NCBI GenBank assembly: GCA_910589035.1
Contig: CAJUSI010000024.1
Span: forward strand, 1-64,000
Length of the DNA stretch: 64,000 bases
Direction: 5' to 3'
Origin: an uncultured Acetatifactor sp.
GTDB lineage: Bacteria > Bacillota > Clostridia > Lachnospirales > Lachnospiraceae
Of this stretch, positions 51,986 through 60,609 are shown in pieces; within the stretch, counting starts at the first letter, position 1; every line of letters begins with the position of its first letter. A program made the position numbers and the translations under genes. The notes beneath the pieces are model-generated. The model was not told the DNA's origin, did not search any database, and was given only the letters and a program-made list of their open reading frames with translations.

Positions 51986-53401
51986 TTACGCTTCTATCCT
52001 TCTTCGAAATTTCGCCAGAAAGAAACCGTCCGACTCCATATAGCCCGGCAAAAGCTGTATACAGGCGTTCCTTTCTTCCTCCGTAAGATCTGCGTCCGGT
52101 TCCTTTCCCACTCTGCGCAGATCTTCCAGGAATCTGTTCTTTTGCTCAAGCACCGCTTCCGGAAGTACATTCTCCAGCGATACGGGCTCAAAGCCCAGAT
52201 CCCTCGCAATATACCGCACCATACCCTCATTTTCTCCCCGCTGAATGGTGCAGGTACTGTACAGCAGGGTCCCTCCCGGCTTCACATACCCTGCGGAAGC
52301 CCTCACAATCTGTCTCTGCAGTTCCTCAAGCCCGGCAAACCGCCCTCTGTCCGCACGATATTTGATATCTCTCTTTTTCCCGATGACTCCCAGCCCCGAG
52401 CAGGGAACATCCAGAAGCACCACATCCGCCTTTCCCGCAAGCCCTTCATCCGTTTCCGTCCCGTCGAACACCTCCGCCCGGAGGTTCCGGGCCCCCATGC
52501 GAGCCTTATTCTCTTCTATCAGGGCCAGCTTTTCTTCCGAGATATCCCTTGCGAGCACGCTGCCCTCCCGGGCCTTCTCTGCAGCCAGAATACTCTTTCC
52601 CCCCGGAGCGGCGCAGATATCCATCACGAAATCATGCCTCTCGATCCCGGCCGCCTCCACCGCAAGGGCACTGCTCACATCCTGTACCATACATGCCCCC
52701 TGCAGGAATTCTTCCCCGTCGGCCAGTCCCTCTGTGTGCTCCGCATAATATACATAGGGAAGATACGGACTCTGCCTCAGCCCGATGCCTCTTTCCCTCA
52801 TGCCGGCGCAGAGCTTCTCCCGCTCCGATTCCGGCATAAGAGTGGAAAACCGCAGGGAAACCGGATGAACCTCCAGCAGCGCTTCCAGCATTCGAAGGGT
52901 AATCTCCCCGCCGTACTCCCGGCTCCACATCTCCACCAGCCACTCCGGCATGGAATATTTCACCGAGAGATACCCCTTTGGATCCTCTTTTCTGTCGGGA
53001 AGCGGCAGGGAAGCCTTTTCCCTGACAATCCTCCGCAGCACCCCGTTTACAAAGCCCTTCAGATTCCTGAATCCCCTCTTTCCCGCCAGCTTGCACGCCT
53101 CGTCGCACACAGCGCTGTCGGGCACCGAATCCATATAGAGGATCTGGTAAACACTCATGCGCATAAGACATCGGATCAGAGGCCGCATTTTTTTCACAGG
53201 CAGGTCTGCATAATGATCCAGATAATAGTCCAGCTCCGTCCTTCGCTCCAGCGTCCCCTCCGTCACCCGCTTGATGAAAGCCTTCTGTCCCGCTTCCAGA
53301 TAATCATACTTATCCAGCACAGCCTTTATCAACACATTGGAGTACTCCTCCCCCTGCTCCAGGGTGAGCAGAGTGTCCAGTATCAGTTCTCTTGTATTCA
53401 C
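51986..53401 (-). CDS. rsmB: 16S rRNA (cytosine(967)-C(5))-methyltransferase RsmB
   Basis: This SAM-dependent enzyme makes m5C967 in 16S rRNA. From GTG 53401 (GGAGG at 9 bases) it has 471 residues. An N-terminal NusB-like RNA-binding domain (about 1-140) is followed by the methyltransferase domain, with MDICAAPGGKSILAAE, LLDVPCSGLGVIGKKRD and LLYSTCTIQRGENEGM, which hold both catalytic cysteines. The frame is open 45 codons further to 53536 through a repeated Arg/Lys-rich stretch that I judge not translated; I cannot exclude an extended form. Confidence 0.93.
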   Translation of the reverse strand: MNTRELILDTLLTLEQGEEYSNVLIKAVLDKYDYLEAGQKAFIKRVTEGTLERRTELDYYLDHYADLPVKKMRPLIRCLMRMSVYQILYMDSVPDSAVCDEACKLAGKRGFRNLKGFVNGVLRRIVREKASLPLPDRKEDPKGYLSVKYSMPEWLVEMWSREYGGEITLRMLEALLEVHPVSLRFSTLMPESEREKLCAGMRERGIGLRQSPYLPYVYYAEHTEGLADGEEFLQGACMVQDVSSALAVEAAGIERHDFVMDICAAPGGKSILAAEKAREGSVLARDISEEKLALIEENKARMGARNLRAEVFDGTETDEGLAGKADVVLLDVPCSGLGVIGKKRDIKYRADRGRFAGLEELQRQIVRASAGYVKPGGTLLYSTCTIQRGENEGMVRYIARDLGFEPVSLENVLPEAVLEQKNRFLEDLRRVGKEPDADLTEEERNACIQLLPGYMESDGFFLAKFRRRIEA

Positions 53402-53454
53402 AGCCTTCTTCCTCCGCTCATCATCTCTTCGTCTTCCCGCTGCCGGCCGTCTCT

Positions 53455-53524
53455 TCTTTCCGCATCGGCTGCCCTGCCCCTTTTCACTACGGCTGTCTCC
53501 TCGTCTTTCCGCATCGGCTGCCCT
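53455..53524. repeat. Direct repeat upstream of rsmB
   Basis: A 21-bp unit, TCTTTCCGCATCGGCTGCCC plus one base, occurs at 53455-53475 and again at 53504-53524, 49 bp apart, within a CT-rich stretch between rsmB and the zinc peptidase gene. Confidence 0.82.
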
Positions 53525-53580
53525 TCGCCTCTTCAAGCCGGCTGCCTCTTCATCTTATGCTGCCATTCATTCCTTCGCCC

Positions 53581-54285
53581 CTAATCGTCTCTTCGCCTTC
53601 CTCCGAACAGAAGGATCAGACGCAGCAGCTGTAAAATGGCGGAGGCAGCTGCGGCCACATAGGTCATGGCAGCTGCCGTCAACACCTTCCTGCATCCCCG
53701 GATTTCCTCGCCGCCCAGCAATCCGTACTGGTCTATCTTCGCAACCGCTCTGGCCGATGCGTTGAATTCCACCGGCAGAGTCACAAGCTGAAAGAGCACC
53801 GCCAGCGCAAAGGCCCAGATACCGATTTCTATCAATATCTGGTTCCAGCTTAAGAACACGCCCAGAAGAATGATGGGAAAGCCCAGGGTGCTCCCGATAT
53901 TGGCAACCGGCACAAGGGCCGTTCTGATGTTTAAGGGTGCATATCCCTTTGCATGCTGAATGGCATGTCCGCATTCATGGGCGGCAACACCCACGGCGGT
54001 CACGGAAGCCTGATTATAGTTCTCGGAGGACAGCCGAACCGTGTTTGTGCGCGGATCATAATGATCTCCCTTATTCGAATTCAGACATTCGATCTGCACA
54101 TTGTACAGCCCTTCGCTGTTCAGTATCTGCCTGGCGGCTTCCGCTCCCGTCATGCCTCTGGCATTTCTCACCCTGCTGTATTTGCTCATTGCGCTGTTCA
54201 CCATGGCGCTGGCGCCAAGGCAGATCAGCATGCCTATTACCACCAGAAGGTAAGTAGGATCCCAATAGTACATTCCCATACCCAT
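53581..54285 (-). CDS. Membrane zinc metallopeptidase (YugP-like)
   Basis: This 234-residue integral membrane protein has the metallopeptidase motif AAHECGHAIQHAKGYAP (HExxH) near residue 104. Helices flank the motif (one at about 10-28, two to three in the C-terminal half). The LLGGEEIRGCRKVLTAAAMT end is typical of PF04298. The substrate is unknown, though relatives are thought to act in membrane protein quality control. Its position between fmt and rsmB is common in Clostridia. Three in-frame ATGs occur; I used the first, with AAAGGAG upstream. Confidence 0.88.
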   Translation of the reverse strand: MGMGMYYWDPTYLLVVIGMLICLGASAMVNSAMSKYSRVRNARGMTGAEAARQILNSEGLYNVQIECLNSNKGDHYDPRTNTVRLSSENYNQASVTAVGVAAHECGHAIQHAKGYAPLNIRTALVPVANIGSTLGFPIILLGVFLSWNQILIEIGIWAFALAVLFQLVTLPVEFNASARAVAKIDQYGLLGGEEIRGCRKVLTAAAMTYVAAAASAILQLLRLILLFGGRRRDD

Positions 54286-54434
54286 AATATTTTACGCTCC
54301 TTTCCTATCCGAATATCATTCCCTGTTCTCTTTCCGATCCGTCTATCCGATTGAATCTTCCGGTCTGTCCCTTCGATCCGTCTGCCCGGTATTCATTCCC
54401 CATCTGTTCTTTCGGGACGCCTTCCCGGTACTTC

Positions 54435-54520
54435 CTGCCGGTCTGTCCCTTTGGGATATCGTCCTGGTATCCCCTGCCGGTCTGTCCTTTCGGGATATCG
54501 TCCCGGTATCCCCTGCCGGC
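54435..54520. repeat. 39-bp tandem repeat between fmt and the zinc peptidase gene
   Basis: Copies begin at 54435, 54474 and 54513 with CTGCCGG; the unit starts CTGCCGGTCTGTCC and ends near GGTATCCC. Degenerate copies extend left to about 54353. The minus strand is open through them in a frame different from fmt; I regard this as noncoding. Confidence 0.88.
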
Positions 54521-54537
54521 CGGGATACCTTCTCTGT

Positions 54538-55482
54538 CTATCTTCCCAGAACTTCTCCCGGCTGCACTTTTACGCCCAGAAGGAAATCGTGCGCGCTCAT
54601 CCGCTTCTTCCCCTCCATCTGAAGCTCCCGGATGCACAGCTTCCCCCTGCCCGCGGCAACGGTGAGGGAATCCCTGTCCGTGCTTAAGATTTCCCCGGGC
54701 GTATGCGCGGCAGGCTCCCCGTCCAAAACAGGCTCTGCCCGCCATATTTTCATCTGCTTTCCGCGAAAGCGTGTGTAGGCGCTGGGCCAGGGCGTCATGG
54801 CTCTGATTTTCCGGTCTATGGCAGGCGCATCCCCGGAGAAGTCGATTTCTCCCATATTCTTTTTGATCAGAGGCGCATAGCAACTCAGCTCCTCCCGCTG
54901 CTTTTCCGGTATCAGCCTTCCCTGTTTCAGCAGGGAGAGTGCCTCCGTAACGGCCTCCCCCCCAAGAACCTTCAGCCGGTCGTGAAGGCTTTCATAATCG
55001 TCCGTCCCGCAGATCGAAAGCTCCTTTTTATATAATATATCCCCTGTATCAATGCCCTCGTCCATCTGCATAATGGTAATCCCGGTTTTATCTTCCCCCT
55101 CCAGAATGGCATGCTGAATGGGAGATGCTCCCCTGTACTTCGGAAGCAGTGATGCATGGATATTGATACATCCGTATCTGGGAATACTCAGTATCTCCCC
55201 CGACAATATCTGTCCGAAGGCGGCCACCACATATACATCCGCCTCATACTCCTTAAGCTGCACCACAGCCTCCGGCGCCTTGATACGGCGGGGCTGCAGA
55301 ACGGGAATGCCATGGGCCCCGGCGCAGACCTTCACCGGGGGCGGCAGAAGCTCCCCGCTTCTCCCCTTCGGTTTATCCGGCTGAGTCACCGCCGCAGTCA
55401 CTTCATACCCTGCCTCAATCAACGCCTCCAATGCCGCCACGGCATAATCCGGCGTTCCCATAAATACAATCTTCATACTCAT
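54538..55482 (-). CDS. fmt: Methionyl-tRNA formyltransferase
   Basis: Fmt formylates initiator Met-tRNA using 10-formyl-THF. The 314 residues fit. MKIVFMGTPDYAVAALEAL at the start, INIHASLLPKYRGASPIQHA (active-site region) and MDEGIDTGDIL are diagnostic, and the C-terminal OB-like domain follows. The ATG overlaps the def stop (ATGA), giving the classic def-fmt pair. Confidence 0.96.
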   Translation of the reverse strand: MSMKIVFMGTPDYAVAALEALIEAGYEVTAAVTQPDKPKGRSGELLPPPVKVCAGAHGIPVLQPRRIKAPEAVVQLKEYEADVYVVAAFGQILSGEILSIPRYGCINIHASLLPKYRGASPIQHAILEGEDKTGITIMQMDEGIDTGDILYKKELSICGTDDYESLHDRLKVLGGEAVTEALSLLKQGRLIPEKQREELSCYAPLIKKNMGEIDFSGDAPAIDRKIRAMTPWPSAYTRFRGKQMKIWRAEPVLDGEPAAHTPGEILSTDRDSLTVAAGRGKLCIRELQMEGKKRMSAHDFLLGVKVQPGEVLGR

Positions 55483-55961
55483 TCTTCTTCCTCGTCCTCC
55501 GCCACTGCATCCTTCAGGGGGCCTTCCACCTTTTCCACATAGAGATGCCCGTCCAGATGATCCAGCTCGTGGCAGATGGCACGGGCCAGAAGCTCCGTCC
55601 CTTCCACCTGGATTTCCTTCATATTCACATCCAGAGCCGCCACCCTGACATAATTGGGCCTGGTGACCTGCCCCGTCTTACCCGGGACGCTTAAGCACGC
55701 TTCCTGTCCCACCTGTTCCCCGCTGCTCTCCACAATTCTGGGATTGATGAAAATATACGGATCCTCTCCCGTGGTATCGATGACTACAATCCGCTTCAGA
55801 ATGCCCACCTGGGGCGCTGCCAGCCCCACGCCGTTTGCCTCATACATGGTATCCAGCATATCCTCTATCAGTTCCCTTGTGCGCGGAGTCATCTCCGTCA
55901 CCATTTTACACTTTTTTGTAAGGACCTCTTCTCCTATTTCACGTATATTCCTGATTGCCAT
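55479..55961 (-). CDS. def: Peptide deformylase
   Basis: This metallo-hydrolase removes the N-formyl group from new proteins. Its 160 residues include the three motifs GVGLAAPQVG, EACLSVPG and CHELDHLDGHLY, with the metal ligands Cys and two His. The C-terminus is acidic (AEDEEEE). GGGAGAGGATG precedes the ATG. It is coupled to fmt and follows priA by 23 bases. Confidence 0.96.
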   Translation of the reverse strand: MAIRNIREIGEEVLTKKCKMVTEMTPRTRELIEDMLDTMYEANGVGLAAPQVGILKRIVVIDTTGEDPYIFINPRIVESSGEQVGQEACLSVPGKTGQVTRPNYVRVAALDVNMKEIQVEGTELLARAICHELDHLDGHLYVEKVEGPLKDAVAEDEEEE

Positions 55962-55984
55962 CTTCTCATCCTCTCCCTTTGATT

Positions 55985-58273
55985 TTATAAAGTATTTACA
56001 GGGTCAAAATCAAATTGCACCATATCCCCGGATGCCTGACCTCCCTGCATTTCTTCCTCCAGCATATCCTTTATCCGTACCAGTTTATCATATCCCGTAC
56101 ATTTCAAGTAGAAAACAAATCTAAAAATATCATTAATTTTTCCAATGGATGCAGCTCCGGGGCCGATCAACTGCAATTCAGGAATCTGCCCTGAGCCTTC
56201 CTCCCCTCTCCCCCCTGCTGTAATGCCATATACCGACCTTACCGAAGCCGAAAGCTTTTCTGCCAGCCGTCTTCCGCTCTCCTCGCTTCTGGAGAAAATC
56301 TGGACTGCCAGCATGTGGGAGACGGGAGGATATCCCACCATCTCCCGGTAGATAATTTCCTCATTGTAAAATTTCTCATAGTTCTGCTCCGCCGCGCAGA
56401 CCACCGCGTAATGCTCCGGCTGGTAGGTCTGGATCAGCGCCTCCCCCGGCAGCTCTCCCCTGCCGGCCCTGCCCACCGCCTGGGTGAGAAGCTGAAAGGT
56501 TTTCTCCCCTGCGCGGTAATCCCCCGCATTCAGGGACAGGTCCGCGGCAAGCACTCCCACCAGGGTGACATTGGGGAAATCATGCCCCTTTACTATCATC
56601 TGGGTGCCGATCAGCACATCCGCCTCTTTGTTGGAAAAGGCAGACAGAATCCGTTCATAGCTGTCCTTTGTCCTGGTGGTATCCGCATCCATGCGCAGCG
56701 TCCGCACACCGGGAAACATCTCCTTCAGCTTCTCCTCCACCTGCTGGGTTCCCGCACGGAAGCCATTGATATATCGGGAACCGCAATGGGGGCATACAGC
56801 CGGGCTTTCCTCGCTGTAGCCGCAGTAATGGCATATGAGCATGCTCTTTCCCCTTCCCCCGTTTCCATGCTCCGACAGGGACACATCGCAGTGAGGGCAT
56901 TTCATCACATGACCGCAGGATCTGCAGGACACAAAGCCCGCATATCCCCTCCTGTTTAAGAACAGCATGCTCTGCTGCCCCCTGGAGATCCTGTCGGCCA
57001 GCAGCTCCTTCAGCTTTTCGCTGAAAATAGAACGGTTTCCTTCCCTGAGTTCCTGCCGCAAATCCACGATACTGACTCTGGGAAGACTGCCGCCCGTAAG
57101 ACGTTCCTTCAGGGTAAAGAGCTTATATTCCCCGGTTTCCGCACGATAATAGGCCTCAAGAGAAGGCGTTGCGGAGCCCAGCAGCACGCTGGCTCCATGG
57201 AGTCTTGCTATCTCCAGCGCCGTCTCCCTGGCGTGATACTTGGGCGACGCCTCGCTTTTATAGCTTCCCTCGTGCTCTTCGTCAATAATGATCATTCCTA
57301 TTTTCGGAAAAGGTGTGAACAATGCGGAGCGTGGGCCGATGATCACATCTATCTCGCCGTTTTTGGCCCTTTCGCACTGATCGTATTTTTCCCCGGAAGA
57401 GAGCGTTGAATTCATGACGCTTACCCTGCTGCCGAATCTTGCATAAAACCGCAGCAGTGTCTGATAGGTCAGCGCAATCTCCGGTATCAGAACAATGGAC
57501 TGCCTCCCCCTGTCCGCCATCTCCTCCACCAGCTGTATATAGACTTCCGTCTTGCCGCTTCCGGTAATGCCATGGAGCAGATAGACATCCGGATTGCCCG
57601 CATCAAAATCCTCCAGCACTTCTCTCACAATCCCCTGCTGCGCACTGCTCAGCTTTATCGGCTGCTCCTGCACTTCCCGGAATCCGACAGGATTCCTGAG
57701 GGAACTCGTACTTACAACCCGCACCACTCCGGCACTTTCCAGGCTCTTAATGGTCTGGGCGGATACTCCCAGCCTGCCTGTCACCCATTCATAGGGAATC
57801 GTCTCATTCTCAGCCAGCTCCTTTAAAAGCCTCTCCTTCGCCACCTGTTTCCTGCGCCTGCTCTCCCCCAGAAGAGAAAGGATTTCCTCACGGCCAAGGA
57901 GTCTTTGAAGGGTTCTGTGTTCGAGCTTTTTCACGGATTTCTTTGCGGGCAGGACGGTCTTCAGCGCCTGTATCATAGTGGAACCGTAATTTTTCCTTAT
58001 CCATCCGGCCAGGGTAATCATCTTATCCTCTATGTCCACACCGCTTTTCACGATTCCCCGGATATCCTTCATCCTGCCGGGATCAAATTTGCAGACATTG
58101 CCTAATCCAATCACGTACCCCTTCACAAGCTTATTGCCGTTTCCGAAGGGAACCGTCACGCACATTCCCGTTTCCAGTCTTTCCGAAAGACCTTCAGGCA
58201 CTCTGTATTGAAAAGGCTTATCAAGCTTCTCATGGGAAATATCTACAATAATATCTGCATAAAGCCCGCCCAT
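55985..58273 (-). CDS. priA: Primosomal protein N' (replication restart helicase PriA)
   Basis: PriA reloads the replisome at stalled forks. From ATG 58273 (AGGAGGAAG before it) it has 762 residues. The N-terminal DNA-binding domain begins YADIIVDISHEKLDKPFQYR. The helicase core has LLHGITGSGKTEVYIQLVEE and IIIDEEHEGSYKSE. The zinc cluster reads CRSCGHVMKCPHCD then CHYCGYSEESPAVCPHCGS. The frame is open 44 codons upstream into a repeat-rich stretch, which I reject as coding. Confidence 0.95.
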   Translation of the reverse strand: MGGLYADIIVDISHEKLDKPFQYRVPEGLSERLETGMCVTVPFGNGNKLVKGYVIGLGNVCKFDPGRMKDIRGIVKSGVDIEDKMITLAGWIRKNYGSTMIQALKTVLPAKKSVKKLEHRTLQRLLGREEILSLLGESRRRKQVAKERLLKELAENETIPYEWVTGRLGVSAQTIKSLESAGVVRVVSTSSLRNPVGFREVQEQPIKLSSAQQGIVREVLEDFDAGNPDVYLLHGITGSGKTEVYIQLVEEMADRGRQSIVLIPEIALTYQTLLRFYARFGSRVSVMNSTLSSGEKYDQCERAKNGEIDVIIGPRSALFTPFPKIGMIIIDEEHEGSYKSEASPKYHARETALEIARLHGASVLLGSATPSLEAYYRAETGEYKLFTLKERLTGGSLPRVSIVDLRQELREGNRSIFSEKLKELLADRISRGQQSMLFLNRRGYAGFVSCRSCGHVMKCPHCDVSLSEHGNGGRGKSMLICHYCGYSEESPAVCPHCGSRYINGFRAGTQQVEEKLKEMFPGVRTLRMDADTTRTKDSYERILSAFSNKEADVLIGTQMIVKGHDFPNVTLVGVLAADLSLNAGDYRAGEKTFQLLTQAVGRAGRGELPGEALIQTYQPEHYAVVCAAEQNYEKFYNEEIIYREMVGYPPVSHMLAVQIFSRSEESGRRLAEKLSASVRSVYGITAGGRGEEGSGQIPELQLIGPGAASIGKINDIFRFVFYLKCTGYDKLVRIKDMLEEEMQGGQASGDMVQFDFDPVNTL

Positions 58274-58305
58274 GATCTTCCTCCTGTCTTTCTCCTCCGT
58301 CCCCT

Positions 58306-58456
58306 TCTGAAACGCTCTCCGGGTCAAAATTGTCTCCGGCCTGAAATGGCCCCAGGTTTGAAATACTCTCTGGTCAAAACAGTCTCCGGGCCAAAACCAC
58401 CCCAAGTCTGAAACACTCTTCGGGCGAAAACAATCTCTAGAGCAAAACGTCCCCGG
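58306..58456. repeat. About 50-bp degenerate tandem repeat upstream of priA
   Basis: Three diverged copies start CTGAAACGCTCTCCGGG (58306), TTGAAATACTCTCTGG (58357) and CTGAAACACTCTTCGGG (about 58407), all with AAAAC and GTCTCC-like blocks. They lie between murE and the priA start. Confidence 0.7.
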
Positions 58457-58479
58457 TCCAAAACAGCCCTGGAAAACCG

Positions 58480-59958
58480 TTAAATATGTGTCAGACCGCC
58501 TTCCAACAGCTCCCGGATAATTACTCTCTCATCCATGGGATATTTTATCCCCCGAATCTCCTGATAGTCCTCATGCCCCTTTCCGGCCAGCACGATCAAA
58601 TCCCCCTCTTCCGCATGGGAAATCACATAGGCGATGGCTTCCCTTCTGTCGCAGATCTCGATATATCTGCCCCCCGTCTCCCCGATTCCCTGCCTGATAT
58701 CGGCTATAATATCCATGGGTTCCTCATTGCGGGGGTTATCGGAGGTGATAACGGTGAAATCCGCCAGCCGTCCGCTGACCTCCCCCATTTCAAAGCGCCG
58801 GCTTCTGGAACGGTTCCCCCCACACCCGAACATGCATACCAGCCGTCCGGGGCGGTATTCCTTCAGCGTGGATAAAAGGCTCTCCAGTGCCATGGCGTTA
58901 TGGGCATAATCTATCAGCAGGGTAAATTTATCGGAAATTCTCACTTTTTCTATACGTCCCCTGACCCTCACATCCTGCAGCGCCCGCTGTATGTCGGATA
59001 TCTCCGCATTGAAATGGCGGCAGATGGCAATGGCGCACAGCGCGTTATACACGCTGAAGCGTCCGGGAGCGGGAAGCTCCGCCTGAAAGTCCATCAGTCC
59101 CTTTACATGAAATTTCACGCCCAGCTCCCCCGGCGTATTCACCAGCTCAAGCCCGTCCGCCCGCAGCATACATTTCTCTCCCAGGCCATAGGTCTCCAGC
59201 TCACAGCTATGCCCCTCCAGAGCCTTCCCCGTATGAAGATCATCCCCGTTGACAATGCCGATTCGGCATTGCCTGAAAAGACGGCTTTTGCACTCTGTAT
59301 ACTCCTCAAAGCTGGCATGCTCGCCCGGCGCAATATGGTCCGGCTCCAGATTGGTGAAAATTCCGTAATCGAACAGGAATCCCTGGGTGCGGTGAAGCTT
59401 CAGCGCCTGGGAGGACACCTCCATAACCACCGCGTCAAGACCGGCCTCCGCCATTTTCGCGAAATATTCCTGCAGAACATAGGATTCCGGCGTGGTGTTC
59501 TCCGCATGGATATGGGTCTCCCCAATAATAGTCTCCACGGTTCCGATGAGTCCTGCCCGAAAGCCTGCATTCTCCAGGATAGACTTTACCATATAGCTGG
59601 TAGTGGTCTTACCCTTCGTGCCCGTAATCCCGATAACCTTAAGCTTCTGCGCCGGATATCCGAACCAGGCCGCGGATATAAAGGCCATTGCGTATCTGGT
59701 GTCCTCCACTTTAATGACGGTTATCTGCAGGTCGTCCGCAATCTCAACATCCCTGGAAACCACCAGCACTCCCGCTCCGTTCTCTGCTGCTTTCCCTGCG
59801 AAGCAGTGCCCGTCGAAATTGACTCCCTCAATACATACGAAAAGGCTGTCCTTTTCAATCTTTTTTCTGGAATCATATTCGATCCCCGTCACCTCCACGT
59901 CCGCACTTCCCCGTATACATTCATATTCAAGCTTTTCCAGCAGCTTCAGCAGTTTCAT
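58480..59958 (-). CDS. murE: UDP-MurNAc-tripeptide synthetase MurE (meso-DAP type)
   Basis: MurE adds the third residue to the peptidoglycan stem peptide. It has 492 residues. IGITGTKGKTTTSYMVKSIL is the ATP site, NTTPESYVLQEYFAKM binds substrate, and the DNPRNEEP motif predicts meso-diaminopimelate rather than lysine. GGGAGG lies 9 bases before the ATG. Unusually it is outside the dcw cluster, next to priA. Confidence 0.95.
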   Translation of the reverse strand: MKLLKLLEKLEYECIRGSADVEVTGIEYDSRKKIEKDSLFVCIEGVNFDGHCFAGKAAENGAGVLVVSRDVEIADDLQITVIKVEDTRYAMAFISAAWFGYPAQKLKVIGITGTKGKTTTSYMVKSILENAGFRAGLIGTVETIIGETHIHAENTTPESYVLQEYFAKMAEAGLDAVVMEVSSQALKLHRTQGFLFDYGIFTNLEPDHIAPGEHASFEEYTECKSRLFRQCRIGIVNGDDLHTGKALEGHSCELETYGLGEKCMLRADGLELVNTPGELGVKFHVKGLMDFQAELPAPGRFSVYNALCAIAICRHFNAEISDIQRALQDVRVRGRIEKVRISDKFTLLIDYAHNAMALESLLSTLKEYRPGRLVCMFGCGGNRSRSRRFEMGEVSGRLADFTVITSDNPRNEEPMDIIADIRQGIGETGGRYIEICDRREAIAYVISHAEEGDLIVLAGKGHEDYQEIRGIKYPMDERVIIRELLEGGLTHI

Positions 59959-60304
59959 TTACATACCCTCCCGCAATATTTAATGGATGGATTTACTGAA
60001 AAATGTGTCCGCAGCGCCCAGAAGAATACCTGCGCCTAAATCCATCTATGCCTCTCCCGCCTTCCGGATCTCACAACTCATGGAATATTCTGTTTTATTT
60101 TACTCTATTTTCCTCGATTCTACCACCCCTATTTTGCAAGTTCGAAAAAATACGAGGAAATACGGAAAAATGCGTCCGGAAACTCAAAAGCCTTCTTCAG
60201 GAATGGTATTTCATCCCCTTTTATTAACCTGATTATTTCCGTGCGCAAAATGTCAGGCAGATATTTCGAATACAGGATATTCTACCTGGAAGAAGGAGGC
60301 TTTC
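59959..60304. other. 346-base gap between murE and the GyrI-like gene
   Basis: Divergent intergenic region. No gene is supported. A 10-bp inverted repeat (GATGGATTTA at 59986 and its complement ending near 60046) encloses about 40 bases. I find no promoter with both good hexamers on either strand. Confidence 0.5.
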
Positions 60305-60601
60305 ATGGACTGGGTTGCAAAAATGAATCATTTTACAGTCAAAGGAGACAAAGAAATGAAGTATCGAATTATCAAAAGAGAGTCCTTCAAAGTATTCGGC
60401 GTATATGCCGAAACCAGTACGATTCAGGCAGCCGCCTTCGAACAGGTTCCGCAGGCCATCTGGCCCCGCATTTATACCGAATGGTTCCCCGACTCCGGAT
60501 ATGAACTTACGCCGGGAATACAGTTCGAAATGTATTATGGCTTAGCCAGCCATGAGAACGGTTTTGGAGAAATCTGGCTCCCCGTCCGTCAGAAGAAATG
60601 A
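60305..60601 (+). CDS. GyrI-like effector-binding domain protein, partial
   Basis: These 98 residues correspond to part of the GyrI-like/AraC effector-binding fold (SOUL-like family), which binds small hydrophobic drugs or ligands. The C-terminal half (WPRIYTEWFPDSGYELTPGI then GFGEIWLPVRQKK) is typical. A complete domain has about 150 residues and two pseudo-repeats; here only about one is present, and no DNA-binding domain is upstream. GAAGGAGG lies 7 bases before the ATG, so it is translated from its own site. It may be a remnant or a half-size ligand-binding protein. It converges on the GH3 gene with an 8-base gap. Confidence 0.68.
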   Translation: MDWVAKMNHFTVKGDKEMKYRIIKRESFKVFGVYAETSTIQAAAFEQVPQAIWPRIYTEWFPDSGYELTPGIQFEMYYGLASHENGFGEIWLPVRQKK

Positions 60602-60609
60602 TGCCGGTG

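Noticed and set aside
54305..54883. Minus-strand ORF with 13-residue repeats overlapping fmt
   Set aside because: It uses a different frame inside fmt and is open only because the 39-bp repeat has no stop; there is no ribosome binding site.
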